DNA from: Amycolatopsis sp. cg9 | Lineage (GTDB): Bacteria > Actinomycetota > Actinomycetes > Mycobacteriales > Pseudonocardiaceae | Reading direction: 5' to 3' | Length of the DNA stretch: 64,000 bases | Assembly: GCF_041346945.1 (NCBI RefSeq) | Contig: NZ_CP166850.1 | Span: forward strand, 5,564,501 to 5,628,500 | Shown here: piece by piece, positions 17,346-28,807 of the stretch | Numbering within the stretch: the stretch's first letter is position 1 | How the letters are laid out: each line of letters starts with the position of its first letter | The notes under the pieces: generated by a model | Database searches by the model: none | What the model saw: the letters and a program-made list of their open reading frames with translations, nothing else | Told to the model about the DNA's origin: nothing | Program-made: the position numbers and the translations under genes

Positions 17346-18740
17346 TCAGCGCAGCTTCAGGGCCCGCTTCAGGGTCCCGAACAGGTCGGTCTGGTTGGTC
17401 AGCCCGACGATGTTGGCCGCCTGCGGGCCGAGACCCGCGATGCGCACCTGGGTGCCGGTGTGCGACTGCGAGCCGCCGGTCTCCGCGGTGCCGTAGGCCA
17501 GGGTCATGTTCGCGCCCTCGTTGGTGACGAGCGTCGCGGTCAGGCCCGGGGTGGCCGTGGGCTCGACGATCTGGCTGCTGTGGCCGTGGTCGGCGGTCAC
17601 CAGCACCAGGGTGTCGGGGTGGCTGCGGGCGAACGCCGTGCCCGCCGCGATCGCCGCGTCGAAGTCGACCGTCTCGCCGATCTGGCCGCACGGGTCGGCC
17701 GCGTGGTCCTGCTTGTCGATGCTCGCGCCCTCGACCTGGAGGAAGAAGCCCTTGTCCGCGCGGCGGTCGTCGAGCAGCTCCAGCGCCTTGCGGGTCTGGT
17801 CGGCCAGCTTCGGCTGGGCCGCCGGCAGCTTCGGGTTCGGGGTGCAGCGGGCCGGCGCGGTGCCGCCGTGGACGGCCGCCGGGCCGGTCCAGTTGACCGG
17901 CATGTTGCCGTCGGCGAACAGGCCGAGGACCGGCTTGCCCTTCGGCGCCTTCGCCAGGTCGGCCGCGGTGTTGACGACGGTGTAGCCGGCCGCCTTGGCC
18001 TGGTCGAGGACGGGCTTGCCCTTGAACTTGCCCGCCGTCACCGGCTGGTTGAAGTACTTCGCGCCGCCGCCCAGCAGGACGTCGGGGCGGGTCTGCACCA
18101 GCTGCTCGGAGATCGAGCCGAGGCCGCCGTTCTCCTTGGCGTTCTTCGCGCACTTCGCGGTCGTCTCGACCGGGCCCTTGCAGTCGCGGTTGACGACGTG
18201 CGAGCCGAGCACGGCCGGGGTCGCGTCCTGGACCTCGGCGGTGGTGACGTCGCCGGTGCGCAGGCCGTTGCGCTTGGCGATCTCGAGGATCGTCGGGACG
18301 TCGTTGCCGTACGCGTCGACGGAGATCGCGCCGTTGTAGGTCTTGGTGCCGGTGGCCCAGCCGGTGCCGGACGCGGCCGAGTCGGTCACGTAGTTCGGCT
18401 TGGCCGGGTTGTTCTGCTCCACGGCGTACGTCGTGTAGTCGCCGGTCAGCGGCAGCTCGTCCATCGCGAGCCGGCCGGCGGCGCCGCGCTCGTAGTTGCG
18501 GGCCGCGGTGATCTCCGACTGGCCCATGCCGTCGCCGATGAACAGGATCACGTTGCGGGCGTGCCCGCCCTGGATCGCCGAACGGACGTCGTTCGTGCGG
18601 TCACCGGTGCCGGCGGACGAGCGCGCGTCGGCGTTGTCGGAGCCGTTGGTGGCGAGGGCGACGGGGGCGGCGGCGACCAGCGCGGCGCCGAGTGCGCCCG
18701 CGACCAGCCACCGGCGGCGGCCGGTGAACAGCGAAGCCAT
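17346..18740 (-). CDS. phoA: Secreted alkaline phosphatase (PhoA family)
   Basis: Releases phosphate from phosphomonoesters outside the cell. The 464-aa precursor has a signal peptide (WLVAGALGAALVAAAPVALA). VILFIGDGMG (metal ligand Asp70) precedes YVTDSAASGTGWATG with nucleophile Ser121. VEGASIDKQDHA and TADHGHSSQ supply the remaining zinc and magnesium ligands. ATG 18740 has a strong GAGGAG site 5 nt upstream. A PHO-box-like repeat at 18830-18862 suggests induction by PhoP on phosphate starvation. Confidence 0.93.
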   Translation of the reverse strand: MASLFTGRRRWLVAGALGAALVAAAPVALATNGSDNADARSSAGTGDRTNDVRSAIQGGHARNVILFIGDGMGQSEITAARNYERGAAGRLAMDELPLTGDYTTYAVEQNNPAKPNYVTDSAASGTGWATGTKTYNGAISVDAYGNDVPTILEIAKRNGLRTGDVTTAEVQDATPAVLGSHVVNRDCKGPVETTAKCAKNAKENGGLGSISEQLVQTRPDVLLGGGAKYFNQPVTAGKFKGKPVLDQAKAAGYTVVNTAADLAKAPKGKPVLGLFADGNMPVNWTGPAAVHGGTAPARCTPNPKLPAAQPKLADQTRKALELLDDRRADKGFFLQVEGASIDKQDHAADPCGQIGETVDFDAAIAAGTAFARSHPDTLVLVTADHGHSSQIVEPTATPGLTATLVTNEGANMTLAYGTAETGGSQSHTGTQVRIAGLGPQAANIVGLTNQTDLFGTLKRALKLR

Positions 18741-18829
18741 GTTTCTCCTCATTGGGGGACTTCGGGAGGTAAGCGCCCGGATTCCGGACACGCGCTATTA
18801 GTCCTTCCGCATGTGTGGTGCGCAGGGAC

Positions 18830-18862
18830 TGAAGGTGACGGCCGGGTGTCCGCTGGCCGAAC
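18830..18862 (-). promoter_or_regulatory. Candidate PHO box (PhoP site) for phoA
   Basis: Read on the minus strand, three adjacent 11-mers occur: GTTCGGCCAGC, GGACACCCGGC and CGTCACCTTCA. The actinomycete PHO-box unit is close to GTTCACCCGGC; the middle copy matches 9 of 11 positions and the first 7 of 11. It lies about 90 bp upstream of phoA, with TAATAG about 27 bp further on as a possible -10. Confidence 0.45.
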
Positions 18863-18897
18863 TCCTGACTTCCCGCGGGTGACCGGGCGCACGTCGG

Positions 18898-19557
18898 TTA
18901 TTGACCGGCGAGGTGTCCCGGCCGCACGACGCCCGATTCGTACGCTATGACCACTGCTTGGCTGCGGTTGCCCGCGCCGAGCTTGGCGAAGATGTTGCCC
19001 ACGTGGGTCTTCACCGTCTCCAGGCTGATCACCAGCGCCGCCGCGATGTCCTGGTTGGACAGTCCGCCGGCGATCAGCCGGAGCACTTCGGCTTCGCGCC
19101 GGGTAAGCGTTTTCGCCGCCCGCGCGTGCTTCCCGCCCGGCGGCCGCGCGGTCACCAGCCGCCGGATCGCCTCGGGGAACAGCAGCGAATCCCCGGCGGC
19201 GACGGTCCGGACCGCGTGCGCGATCTCCTCCTTGCGCGCCCGCTTCAGCAGGAACCCGCTGGCCCCGGCCAGCAGCGCTTCGCGGACGTAGTCGTCGTTG
19301 TCGAACGTCGTGACGACCAGGATCTTCGGCGGGTCCTCGATCGCGGCGAGCACCTGCCGGGTGGCTTCGATGCCGTCGGTACCGGGCATCCGGACGTCCA
19401 TCAGCACGACGTCCGGGCGGCTCCGGCGCACCTCGGGCAGCACGGCGGCGCCGTCGGCCGCTTCGCCGACCACGGGCAGGCCCTGCTGCTCCAGCAGCGC
19501 CCGCAGCCCGGTGCGGACCAGCGGTTCGTCGTCGGCCAGCAGCACCGTCGGCGTCAT
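18898..19557 (-). CDS. NarL/LuxR-type response regulator
   Basis: A 219-aa DNA-binding regulator. The receiver domain (residues 1-120) has the acidic pair ADDEP, phospho-acceptor Asp in VVLMDVRMPG and the conserved Lys in FLLKRA. The C-terminal LuxR helix-turn-helix (about residues 148-205) contains LTRREAEVLRLIAGGLSNQDIA and SLETVKTHVGNIFAKLG. ATG 19557 overlaps the stop of the kinase gene as ATGA, so kinase and regulator are one transcription unit. Targets are unknown; phoA is the next gene downstream but shows a different type of site. Confidence 0.94.
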   Translation of the reverse strand: MTPTVLLADDEPLVRTGLRALLEQQGLPVVGEAADGAAVLPEVRRSRPDVVLMDVRMPGTDGIEATRQVLAAIEDPPKILVVTTFDNDDYVREALLAGASGFLLKRARKEEIAHAVRTVAAGDSLLFPEAIRRLVTARPPGGKHARAAKTLTRREAEVLRLIAGGLSNQDIAAALVISLETVKTHVGNIFAKLGAGNRSQAVVIAYESGVVRPGHLAGQ

Positions 19558-20753
19558 GCGCCGGCCCGCAGCGGGATGGTCGCGCGCAGCCGCCACCGCT
19601 CGCCGTCCGGGCCCGCGGCCAGCTCGCCGCGCAGGGCTTCGACGCGCTCGGCGAGCCCGGTCAGCCCGTGCCGCCCGGTCCGCGGCTGATCACCGGCCAG
19701 CGCGTTGACCACGGCGATGGCGAGGTGGTCCGGCCCGGCCTCGACGCGGACGTCCACCGCGCCGGGACCGGCGTGGCGCAGCGCGTTCGTCAGCCCCTCC
19801 TGGACGATCCGGTAGCCCTCGCGCGACACCGCGGCGGGCAGCGCGGTGACCGGCCCGGTGACGGCCAGGCGGACGTCGAGCCCGGCCTCGCGGGCACGCA
19901 CGGCGAGGACGTCGACTTCGGCCAGCGTGCGCTGCGGCTCCTTCGCCGCCGGTTCGTCTCGGAGCAGGCCCAGCACGTGGTCGAGGTCCTCCAGCGCGGT
20001 GCGGGAGGCTTCTTCGATCGTGCCGAGTGCGCGCCGCGCCTGCGCCGGGTCGGTCTCGACCAGACCGGCCGCGGCCGCCGCCTGGATCGTCGACGTCGTG
20101 AGCGTGTGCCCGATCGAGTCGTGCAGCTCGCGGGCCAGCCGGTTGCGCTGGGCGAGGACGGCCGCGCGGCGCTCGGCCAGCGCCGCGCGTTCGGTGTCGG
20201 ACGGCCCCAGCAGCGCTTCCGCACCGGCGCGGAAGGCGCGGGTGGCGCCCGCGACCAGCACGAGCGCGCCGAAGAGCAGCACGACGCCGAACGGGACGGT
20301 CCACGCGCCGAGCGGGACCTCGTCCCAGAACAGGCTGATCCGGTCCTGGCCGCCGGCCAGCCAGACCGCGGGCACCAGCAGCCCCAGCCCGAGGAAGGCG
20401 AGCACGGTCAGCAGCACCCCGCTGAGCAGCGTGTGCAGGGCGAGCCACAGCCCCGAGCGCAGCCGCGCGCCGGTGCCGGGACGCCCGGTGGGGGCGGGGA
20501 CGGTGGTGCCGAGCAGCAGGTTCGCCAGCCCGATGCCGCCGCGCCGCACCGGTCCCAGCAGACCCAGCAGTCCCGTGAGCACCGCGAGGGCGAGCAGGGC
20601 GAGCAGCGCCCGCACCCGCGAATCGGTTTCGACGGACACGGCCGCCGCGAACGCGAACGGGGACACCGGCACCATGAGGAGGGCGCCCGCGACGGCGAAC
20701 GGAAGGCCGCGGTAGCTGCCGATCCGCGCCAGGGACGGGAAGAATCCGGACAT
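19554..20753 (-). CDS. Membrane sensor histidine kinase (HisKA_3 type)
   Basis: A 399-aa kinase partnered with the response regulator that overlaps its end. The N-terminal half holds about five hydrophobic segments (residues 1-160) and no large extracellular loop, so the signal is probably membrane-related. The H box is LARELHDSIGHTL, followed by a DHp region and a short ATPase domain ending GRHGLTGLAERVEALRG. ATG 20753 is taken because homology and the hydrophobic region begin just after it. The signal cannot be named. Confidence 0.92.
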   Translation of the reverse strand: MSGFFPSLARIGSYRGLPFAVAGALLMVPVSPFAFAAAVSVETDSRVRALLALLALAVLTGLLGLLGPVRRGGIGLANLLLGTTVPAPTGRPGTGARLRSGLWLALHTLLSGVLLTVLAFLGLGLLVPAVWLAGGQDRISLFWDEVPLGAWTVPFGVVLLFGALVLVAGATRAFRAGAEALLGPSDTERAALAERRAAVLAQRNRLARELHDSIGHTLTTSTIQAAAAAGLVETDPAQARRALGTIEEASRTALEDLDHVLGLLRDEPAAKEPQRTLAEVDVLAVRAREAGLDVRLAVTGPVTALPAAVSREGYRIVQEGLTNALRHAGPGAVDVRVEAGPDHLAIAVVNALAGDQPRTGRHGLTGLAERVEALRGELAAGPDGERWRLRATIPLRAGA

Positions 20754-20848
20754 GGCGGCGAGCCTATTGCGGCCGGAGTGGCGCACACCTCCCTCCGCGG
20801 AGCCAGATCCTGGTCACAACCGGTTAGCGACCGTTAGCACCGGCCTCC

Positions 20849-20861
20849 TACACTCGGGACG
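20849..20861 (+). promoter_or_regulatory. Leaderless -10 element for rpe
   Basis: TACACT at 20849-20854 ends 6 nt before the GTG start of rpe. No Shine-Dalgarno sequence lies before that GTG, so transcription probably begins at the start codon. Confidence 0.5.
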
Positions 20862-21547
20862 TGGCAGACCGACCCCTGATCGCCCCCAGCATCCTGTCCG
20901 CGGACTTCGCCCGGCTCGGCGAGGAGATCGCCGCCGTGGCCGGTGGCGGGGAGACCCGCGCCGACTGGGTCCACGTCGACGTGATGGACGCGCACTTCGT
21001 GCCCAACCTGACCCTCGGCCTGCCCGTGGTGAAGGCGCTGCTGAAGAGCACCGACGTGCCGATCGACTGCCACCTGATGATCGAGGACCCGGACCGCTGG
21101 GCGATCGGGTACGCCGAAGCCGGCGCCTACAACGTCACCGTGCACGCCGAAGCCGCGAAGGACCCGATCGCGCTCGCGAAGAACCTGCGCGCCGCCGGGG
21201 CGAAGGCCGGCCTGTCGATCAAGCCGGGCACCGCCCTCGAGCCGTGGCTCGACGCGCTCAAGCACTACGACACGCTGCTGGTGATGTCGGTCGAGCCGGG
21301 CTTCGGCGGGCAGTCGTTCATCGCCGACGTGCTGGAGAAGGTCCGCACCGCGCGGCGGCTGGTCGACACCGGCCACCTGAAGCTGGTCGTCGAGATCGAC
21401 GGCGGCATCAACACCGACACCATCGAGCAGGCCGCGGCGGCGGGCGTCGACTGCTTCGTCGCCGGGTCCGCCGTCTACGGCGCCGGCGACCCGGGCAAAG
21501 CGGTCGCCGCGCTGCGCGAGCGGGCGGCCCGCGGCCGGGCCGGCTGA
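20861..21547 (+). CDS. rpe: Ribulose-phosphate 3-epimerase
   Basis: Interconverts ribulose 5-phosphate and xylulose 5-phosphate in the pentose phosphate pathway. The 228-aa TIM barrel has [15 protein letters not shown] at the N-terminus and the metal and catalytic segments [35 protein letters not shown] and EIDGGIN. GTG 20861 gives the usual N-terminus. It leads the riboflavin genes, and its product pool (ribulose 5-phosphate) is a substrate of RibBA encoded two genes later. Confidence 0.97.
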   Translation: MADRPLIAPSILSADFARLGEEIAAVAGGGETRADWVHVDVMDAHFVPNLTLGLPVVKALLKSTDVPIDCHLMIEDPDRWAIGYAEAGAYNVTVHAEAAKDPIALAKNLRAAGAKAGLSIKPGTALEPWLDALKHYDTLLVMSVEPGFGGQSFIADVLEKVRTARRLVDTGHLKLVVEIDGGINTDTIEQAAAAGVDCFVAGSAVYGAGDPGKAVAALRERAARGRAG

Positions 21548-21626
21548 CCTGCCGGGCGGCACCGGAGAAGCCACCGGGCCGCGGCGGGTGTTGGATGGGG
21601 AGCAGCGGCTCACAAGGAGGCAGGAC

Positions 21627-22252
21627 GTGTTCACCGGCATTGTCGAGGAGATCGGCGAGATCACCTCGGTCGAGCAGCTGACCAACGCGGCGCGGCTGCG
21701 CGTCCGCGGCCCGCTGGTCACCAGCGACGCCGGGCACGGCGACTCCATCGCGGTCAGCGGCGTGTGCCTCACGGTCGTCGAGGTGGCCGGCGGTGAGTTC
21801 ACGGTCGACGTCGTCGACGAGACGCTGCAGCGTTCGAGCCTGGCCAAGGTCGCGACCGGCGACCGGGTCAACCTGGAACGCGCGACGCCGGCGGGCGGGC
21901 GGCTCGGCGGGCACATCATGCAGGGCCACGTCGACGGGACGGGCGTGTTCCTCTCCCGCGACGACAACGGCGTGACGACGTTCTCGCTGCCGGCGCACCT
22001 GTCCCGGTACGTGGTCGAGAAGGGCTCGATCGCGGTCGACGGGATCTCCCTCACCGTCGCGGCGGTCACCGCCGACCAGTTCAAGGTGGCGTTGATCCCG
22101 ACCACGCTCGAGGCGACCACGCTCGGCGGGCGGGAAGCGGGCGACCTGGTCAACCTCGAGGTCGACGTGGTCGCGAAGTACGTGGAGAAACTGGCCGAAG
22201 CGCATATCCGCGACCAGGTGCACAATCGGGACGGCGGCACGGAGGAGCGGTC

Positions 22253-22256
<4 letters not shown>
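21627..22256 (+). CDS. ribE: Riboflavin synthase, alpha chain
   Basis: Dismutates two 6,7-dimethyl-8-ribityllumazines into riboflavin and a pyrimidinedione. The 209-aa protein has the two homologous barrels of the family: [14 protein letters not shown] start, then SVSGVCLT-like [12 protein letters not shown], and in the second half [28 protein letters not shown] links them. GTG 21627 has AAGGAGG 6 nt upstream. The stop overlaps the ATG of ribBA. No FMN riboswitch is seen in the 79-bp gap before it, and the usual ribD neighbour is missing. Confidence 0.96.
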
Positions 22257-24527
<2,271 letters not shown>

Positions 24528-24539
<12 letters not shown>

Positions 24540-25092
24540 CGGGCCAGCTCGCGAGCGCGCTCTTCGGTGAACTTCCCGGTGATCTGGGTGTTCCCGTCAA
24601 GGATCGCAACCTGGATGGCGGGCGCCGACAAGACCTGGCTGTCCAGGACGAACGCGGCTTGCTGACCGGTGTTCTGGCTCGTGAAGCCGGCCCAGACCTT
24701 CGTACCCTCCGCGTTGAACGTGAGGCTCACGACCCATTGCCCGCGCTGCTGGTCGTAGCCGGCCGCAGCGTCGGTCACCTGGCTCCCGGGGAGGAACTCG
24801 GGTTCGAGGACGTAGGCCGTGTTGTCGGTCTGCCCGCAGGTGACCAACGGCATGGAACGGTCATCGTGTCCCGCAAGCGGGTCGGGCCTTCCGGGCGTGC
24901 AGTCGATCGCCTGCACGGCCGCGGTCTGCCGGGCGGTGTCCCGGCTTTGCCGGTCCGCCTGCGAGAGGGCGCGCCGCTCCCGGTACCGCCGACCCGCGAT
25001 ACGCCGGTCACGACTTTGCGAAACTCCAGCGACTTCGCGCCGCTGACCGGTGCGGCGGACGACGGCGTCGCCGGTACGGGCATGGCCTGTCC
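24528..25092 (-). pseudogene. Frameshifted fragment of SecD (P1 head region)
   Basis: On the minus strand two frames together read as the periplasmic head of SecD. From about 25092 one frame reads VSGAKSLEFRKVVTG. Near 24950-25000 the reading must shift to QADRQSRDTARQTAAVQAIDC. That frame then continues with WVVSLTFNAEGTKVWAGF, FVLDSQVLSAPAIQ and ITGKFTEERARELARQL, which is the family's most conserved stretch. The first membrane segment and the whole C-terminal membrane domain of SecD are missing, and there is no start or ribosome site. SecD helps pull exported proteins through SecYEG; this copy cannot. It could instead be a decayed secreted SecD-head protein. Confidence 0.7.
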
Positions 25093-25111
25093 GCCGATGA
25101 CGCCGCCGGGC

Positions 25112-25888
25112 TCAGAGGTCCAGGTCCACCACGATCGGCGCGTGGTCCGAAGCCCCCTTGCCCTTCCGCGCCTCCCGGTCCACGTAGGAATCCGTGACGG
25201 CGGCGGTGAACGCCTCGTTCCCGTACACCAGGTCGATCCGCATCCCCTTGTTGTTCGGGAAGTTCCCCGCCCGGTAGTCCCAGTACGTGAACGGGTGGTC
25301 GTACTTCAGCGGCCGCGGGAAGACGTCCGACAGCCCCAGCTTGCGCAGCCGGGCCAGTGCCTCGCGTTCCGGGGGAGTCACGTGCGTCGACTCCGCGAAC
25401 ACCGCGATGTCCCACACGTCGGCGTCCGTCGGCGCCACGTTGAAGTCGCCGAGCACCGCGAACGGGCCGGTGGAAAGCTCCGAGGAAACCAGCGCCCGCA
25501 ACGCCTCCAGCCACTCCAGCTTGTACGCGTAGTGCGGGTTGTCCGGCTCGCGCCCGTTCGGCACGTACACCGACCACACCCGCACGCCCCCGCAGCCGGC
25601 GCCGATCGCCCGGGCCTCCGCGGCGCCGTCGAACCGCGGCTCGCCGGGCAGCCCGCGGACCACGTCGGAAAGGCCCACGCGCGACACGATCCCCACGCCG
25701 TTCCAGCGGCCCAGCCCGTACGCGGCCACCTCGTACCCGAGCGCCTCGACCTCGGCGAAGGGGAACTTCTCCGTCGTGTTCTTCAGCTCCTGCAGGCACA
25801 GCACGTCCGGCGCCGTCTTCTCCAGGAAGCCCAGCACGCGCGGGAGGCGGGGGACGATGGAGTTCACGTTCCACGTGGCGATCCGCAT
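25112..25888 (-). CDS. xthA: Exodeoxyribonuclease III
   Basis: An AP endonuclease and 3'-5' exonuclease of base-excision repair. The 258-aa protein has the exonuclease-endonuclease-phosphatase fold: MRIATWNVNSI, LCLQELKNT (metal-binding Glu), YVPNG, GDFNVAPTDADVW and the terminal SDHAPIVVDL with catalytic Asp-His. ATG 25888 gives the standard MRIATWN start. It is followed immediately by the SecD remnant. Confidence 0.95.
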   Translation of the reverse strand: MRIATWNVNSIVPRLPRVLGFLEKTAPDVLCLQELKNTTEKFPFAEVEALGYEVAAYGLGRWNGVGIVSRVGLSDVVRGLPGEPRFDGAAEARAIGAGCGGVRVWSVYVPNGREPDNPHYAYKLEWLEALRALVSSELSTGPFAVLGDFNVAPTDADVWDIAVFAESTHVTPPEREALARLRKLGLSDVFPRPLKYDHPFTYWDYRAGNFPNNKGMRIDLVYGNEAFTAAVTDSYVDREARKGKGASDHAPIVVDLDL

Positions 25889-25956
25889 GCCCGCGAGCAT
25901 CCCACACCCCACCGACGGAAACGGGGCGGCGCCGGAGCGCCGCCCCGCCGGAAGCC

Positions 25957-26679
25957 TCAGACGCCCGCGGTCGTCCGGATCCAGGAGCGGCTCGAAGCCA
26001 CGCTCGCGTAGTTGTTCGTGCCGCGCGTGTTCGACCCGCTCTGGTTCTGGACCGTCGACGCGACGCCGACCTGGACGCCGTTGGCCACCTCGGGGCCGCC
26101 CGAGTCGCCCTTCCACGCCGAGCCGTTGATGCCGACGCTCTGGATCGCGCGGCCGCCGTAGGCGTCCGTGGACCGGCCGGTCACCTGGACGTTCGCCGTC
26201 TTCAGCGCCGTCGCCGGCGGGCCGGTCGGGGTGGTGCGGCCCCAGCCGTAGATCTGGTTGGTGCTGCCGGTGGCCGGGTCCGAGCTGCCCAGCGAGATCG
26301 GCGAAGCGCTCGTCGCCGACGCCAGGTGCAGCAGCGCGATGTCGCCGTTCGGGGACTCGTACTCGTTGTCGACGGCGATCTTCGTGCCCGAGAGCAGCGT
26401 GTTGCTGCCGACCCGGACGAACATGCCCGAGCCGTCCTGGTCGAGGCAGTGCACCGCGGTCAGCACCCAGCGCGCCGCGATGACCGTGCCCGAGCAGTTG
26501 AAGCCCTGGTAGTCGCGCCCGGGGGTGTTGACGTACACCTGGGCGCCCCACGACACGGTGGGGGCGGTGGTGCCGCCGACGATGTTCGGCTGGACGCCGG
26601 CGGAGGCCACGGCGCCACCCGCGAGAGTCAGCGCGACGGCGGCCGCCGAGGCGGCGCCGAGGAGACGAAGAGAGCTCAC
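25957..26679 (-). CDS. Secreted trypsin-like serine protease (S1)
   Basis: A 240-aa exported protease of the chymotrypsin fold. A signal peptide (GAASAAAVALTLAGGAVASA) is followed by a short propeptide and the activation-type N-terminus IVGGTTAP. The triad is His in LTAVHCLD, Asp in NGDIALLHL and Ser in KGDSGGPEVA. Only two cysteines are evident, those of the 42-58 disulfide (NCSG and HCLD). GTG 26679 has AAAGGA upstream. Specificity cannot be fixed from sequence; no inhibitor gene is adjacent. Confidence 0.9.
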   Translation of the reverse strand: MSSLRLLGAASAAAVALTLAGGAVASAGVQPNIVGGTTAPTVSWGAQVYVNTPGRDYQGFNCSGTVIAARWVLTAVHCLDQDGSGMFVRVGSNTLLSGTKIAVDNEYESPNGDIALLHLASATSASPISLGSSDPATGSTNQIYGWGRTTPTGPPATALKTANVQVTGRSTDAYGGRAIQSVGINGSAWKGDSGGPEVANGVQVGVASTVQNQSGSNTRGTNNYASVASSRSWIRTTAGV

Positions 26680-26831
26680 GGTGGTGATCCTTTCGGACGG
26701 GGGCCGGATCGGCCGGTCGGAAAGTAACCACCGGCTCACCCCGGGCGACACCTACCGAAGTCGGAACCGGACTAACACCCTACTTCCGGCGGGGCGCTCG
26801 GGGGCGCGCGAGAACTGTCGGTGCCGACCCA

Positions 26832-26844
26832 TAGTCTTGGGAGG
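26832..26844 (+). promoter_or_regulatory. Leaderless -10 element for uvrC
   Basis: TAGTCT at 26832-26837 ends 6 nt before the GTG start. The purines before that GTG (TGGGAG) are too close to serve as a normal ribosome site. Confidence 0.45.
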
Positions 26845-28799
26845 TGGCTGACCCGACCACCTACCGTCCCTCGCCGGGGAGCATCCCGGATGCCCCTGGC
26901 GTGTACAAATTCCGCGACGCGACCAAGCGGGTCATCTACGTCGGCAAGGCGAAAAGCCTCCGCAGCAGGCTGAACTCCTACTTCGCCGACCTCTCCGGCC
27001 TGCACCCGCGCACGCGCCAGATGGTCACCACGGCCGCGAGCGTCGAGTGGACCGTGGTCACCACCGAGGTCGAGGCGCTGCAGCTCGAGTACAACTGGAT
27101 CAAGGAGTTCGACCCCCGGTTCAACGTCCGCTACCGCGACGACAAGAGCTACCCGGTGCTCGCGGTGACGCTGAACGAGGAGTTCCCGCGCCTGCACGTC
27201 TACCGCGGCGCGCGCAAGAAGGGCGTCCGGTACTTCGGCCCGTACGCGCACGCGTGGGCGATCCGCGAGACGCTCGACCTGCTGCTGCGCGTGTTCCCGG
27301 CGCGCACCTGCTCGGCCGGGGTGTTCCGGCGCCACGGCCAGATCGGGCGGCCCTGCCTGCTCGGCTACATCGACAAGTGCTCGGCGCCGTGCGTCGGGCG
27401 CGTCTCGGCCGGCGAGCACCGCGACATCGTCGAGGACTTCTGCGACTTCCTGGCCGGCAAGACCGACGTCATGATCAAGCGGCTCGAAACCGAGATGGCC
27501 ACGGCCGCCGAGGAGCTCGAGTTCGAGCGCGCCGCCCGCCTGCGCGACGACCTGGGCGCGCTGCGCCGCGCCATGGAGAAGCAGGCCGTGGTGCTCGGCG
27601 ACGGCACGGACGCCGACGTCGTCGCGTTCGCGCACGACGACCTCGAAGCCGCCGTCCAGGTCTTCCACGTGCGCGGCGGCCGGGTCCGCGGCCAGCGCGG
27701 CTGGGTGATCGACAAGGCCGAGGAGATGGACGTCCCGGCGCTGGTCGACCACTTCCTCACGCAGTTCTACGGCGACGAGGCCGACCTCGACGCGCGCGAC
27801 GAGGTCGACGCCGGCCCGGTCGTCCCGCGGGAGGTGCTGGTGCCGGAGCTGCCGGCGGACGCCGAAGCGGTCGCGGAGTGGCTGAGCGGGCTGCGCGGCT
27901 CGCGCGTGCAGCTGCGGGTGCCGCAGCGCGGCGACAAGAAAGCCCTGGCGGAGACCGTGGAGCGCAACGCGGGGGAGGCGTTCACCCAGCACAAGCTGCG
28001 GCGCGCCGGCGACCTCACGGCCCGCTCGGCGGCGCTGACCGAGCTGCAGGAGTTCCTGGCCCTCGACACCGCGCCGCTGCGCATCGAGTGCATCGACATC
28101 AGCCACATCCAGGGCAGCGACGTCGTGGCGTCGCTGGTCGTCTTCGAGGACGGGCTCGCGCGCAAGTCCGAGTACCGCCGCTTCGCGCTGCGGGAGGCGG
28201 CCACCGAGGGCGACGTCGCTTCGATCGCCGAAGTCGTGCGCCGTCGGTTCCACCGCTACCTCAAGGAAACCGCGGAGGAGTCGAGCCGGCCCGGCCTCGA
28301 CCCGGAGACCGGGCGGCCGAAGAAGTTCGCCTACCCGCCGAACCTGCTGGTCGTCGACGGCGCGGGCCCGCAGGCCACCGCGGCCGCCGACGTGCTGGCC
28401 GAGCTGGGCATCACCGACATCGCGGTGGTGGGGCTGGCGAAGCGGCTCGAAGAGGTGTGGCTGCCGGCGGACCCCGACCCGGTGATCCTGCCGCGCACGT
28501 CGGAGGGGCTGTACCTGCTGCAGCGGCTTCGGGACGAGGCCCACCGGTTCGCCATCGCCTACCACCGCGAGAAGCGCTCCAAGCGGCTGGTGACGTCCGA
28601 ATTGGACAGTGTGCCGGGGTTGGGGCAGGCTCGCCGGACCGCGCTGATCAAGCACTTCGGCTCGGTGAAGAAGCTCAAGCAGGCCAGGGTCGAGGAGATC
28701 GAGGCGGTGCCCGGCTTCGGCAGGCGCACCGCGGAGGCCGTGGTCGCCGCGCTGGCCGGGGAGTCCGGCGCGAGCAACGGCACGAAAGCAGGGGAGTAG
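26844..28799 (+). CDS. uvrC: Excinuclease ABC subunit C
   Basis: Makes the two incisions of nucleotide-excision repair with UvrB. The 651-aa protein shows the GIY-YIG nuclease ([25 protein letters not shown], residues about 18-42). A cysteine cluster ([22 protein letters not shown]) follows, then a UVR UvrB-binding motif (about 205-240). The RNase H-like C-terminal nuclease has [17 protein letters not shown], and paired helix-hairpin-helix motifs at the end contain [14 protein letters not shown] and [16 protein letters not shown] 26844 follows a leaderless-type -10. It heads the conserved uvrC-rapZ-yvcK-whiA block. Confidence 0.97.
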   Translation: MADPTTYRPSPGSIPDAPGVYKFRDATKRVIYVGKAKSLRSRLNSYFADLSGLHPRTRQMVTTAASVEWTVVTTEVEALQLEYNWIKEFDPRFNVRYRDDKSYPVLAVTLNEEFPRLHVYRGARKKGVRYFGPYAHAWAIRETLDLLLRVFPARTCSAGVFRRHGQIGRPCLLGYIDKCSAPCVGRVSAGEHRDIVEDFCDFLAGKTDVMIKRLETEMATAAEELEFERAARLRDDLGALRRAMEKQAVVLGDGTDADVVAFAHDDLEAAVQVFHVRGGRVRGQRGWVIDKAEEMDVPALVDHFLTQFYGDEADLDARDEVDAGPVVPREVLVPELPADAEAVAEWLSGLRGSRVQLRVPQRGDKKALAETVERNAGEAFTQHKLRRAGDLTARSAALTELQEFLALDTAPLRIECIDISHIQGSDVVASLVVFEDGLARKSEYRRFALREAATEGDVASIAEVVRRRFHRYLKETAEESSRPGLDPETGRPKKFAYPPNLLVVDGAGPQATAAADVLAELGITDIAVVGLAKRLEEVWLPADPDPVILPRTSEGLYLLQRLRDEAHRFAIAYHREKRSKRLVTSELDSVPGLGQARRTALIKHFGSVKKLKQARVEEIEAVPGFGRRTAEAVVAALAGESGASNGTKAGE

Positions 28800-28807
28800 G
28801 GAACACA

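Noticed and set aside
21548..21626. FMN riboswitch before ribE
   Set aside because: Only 79 bp are available and no RFN-type conserved segments are seen.
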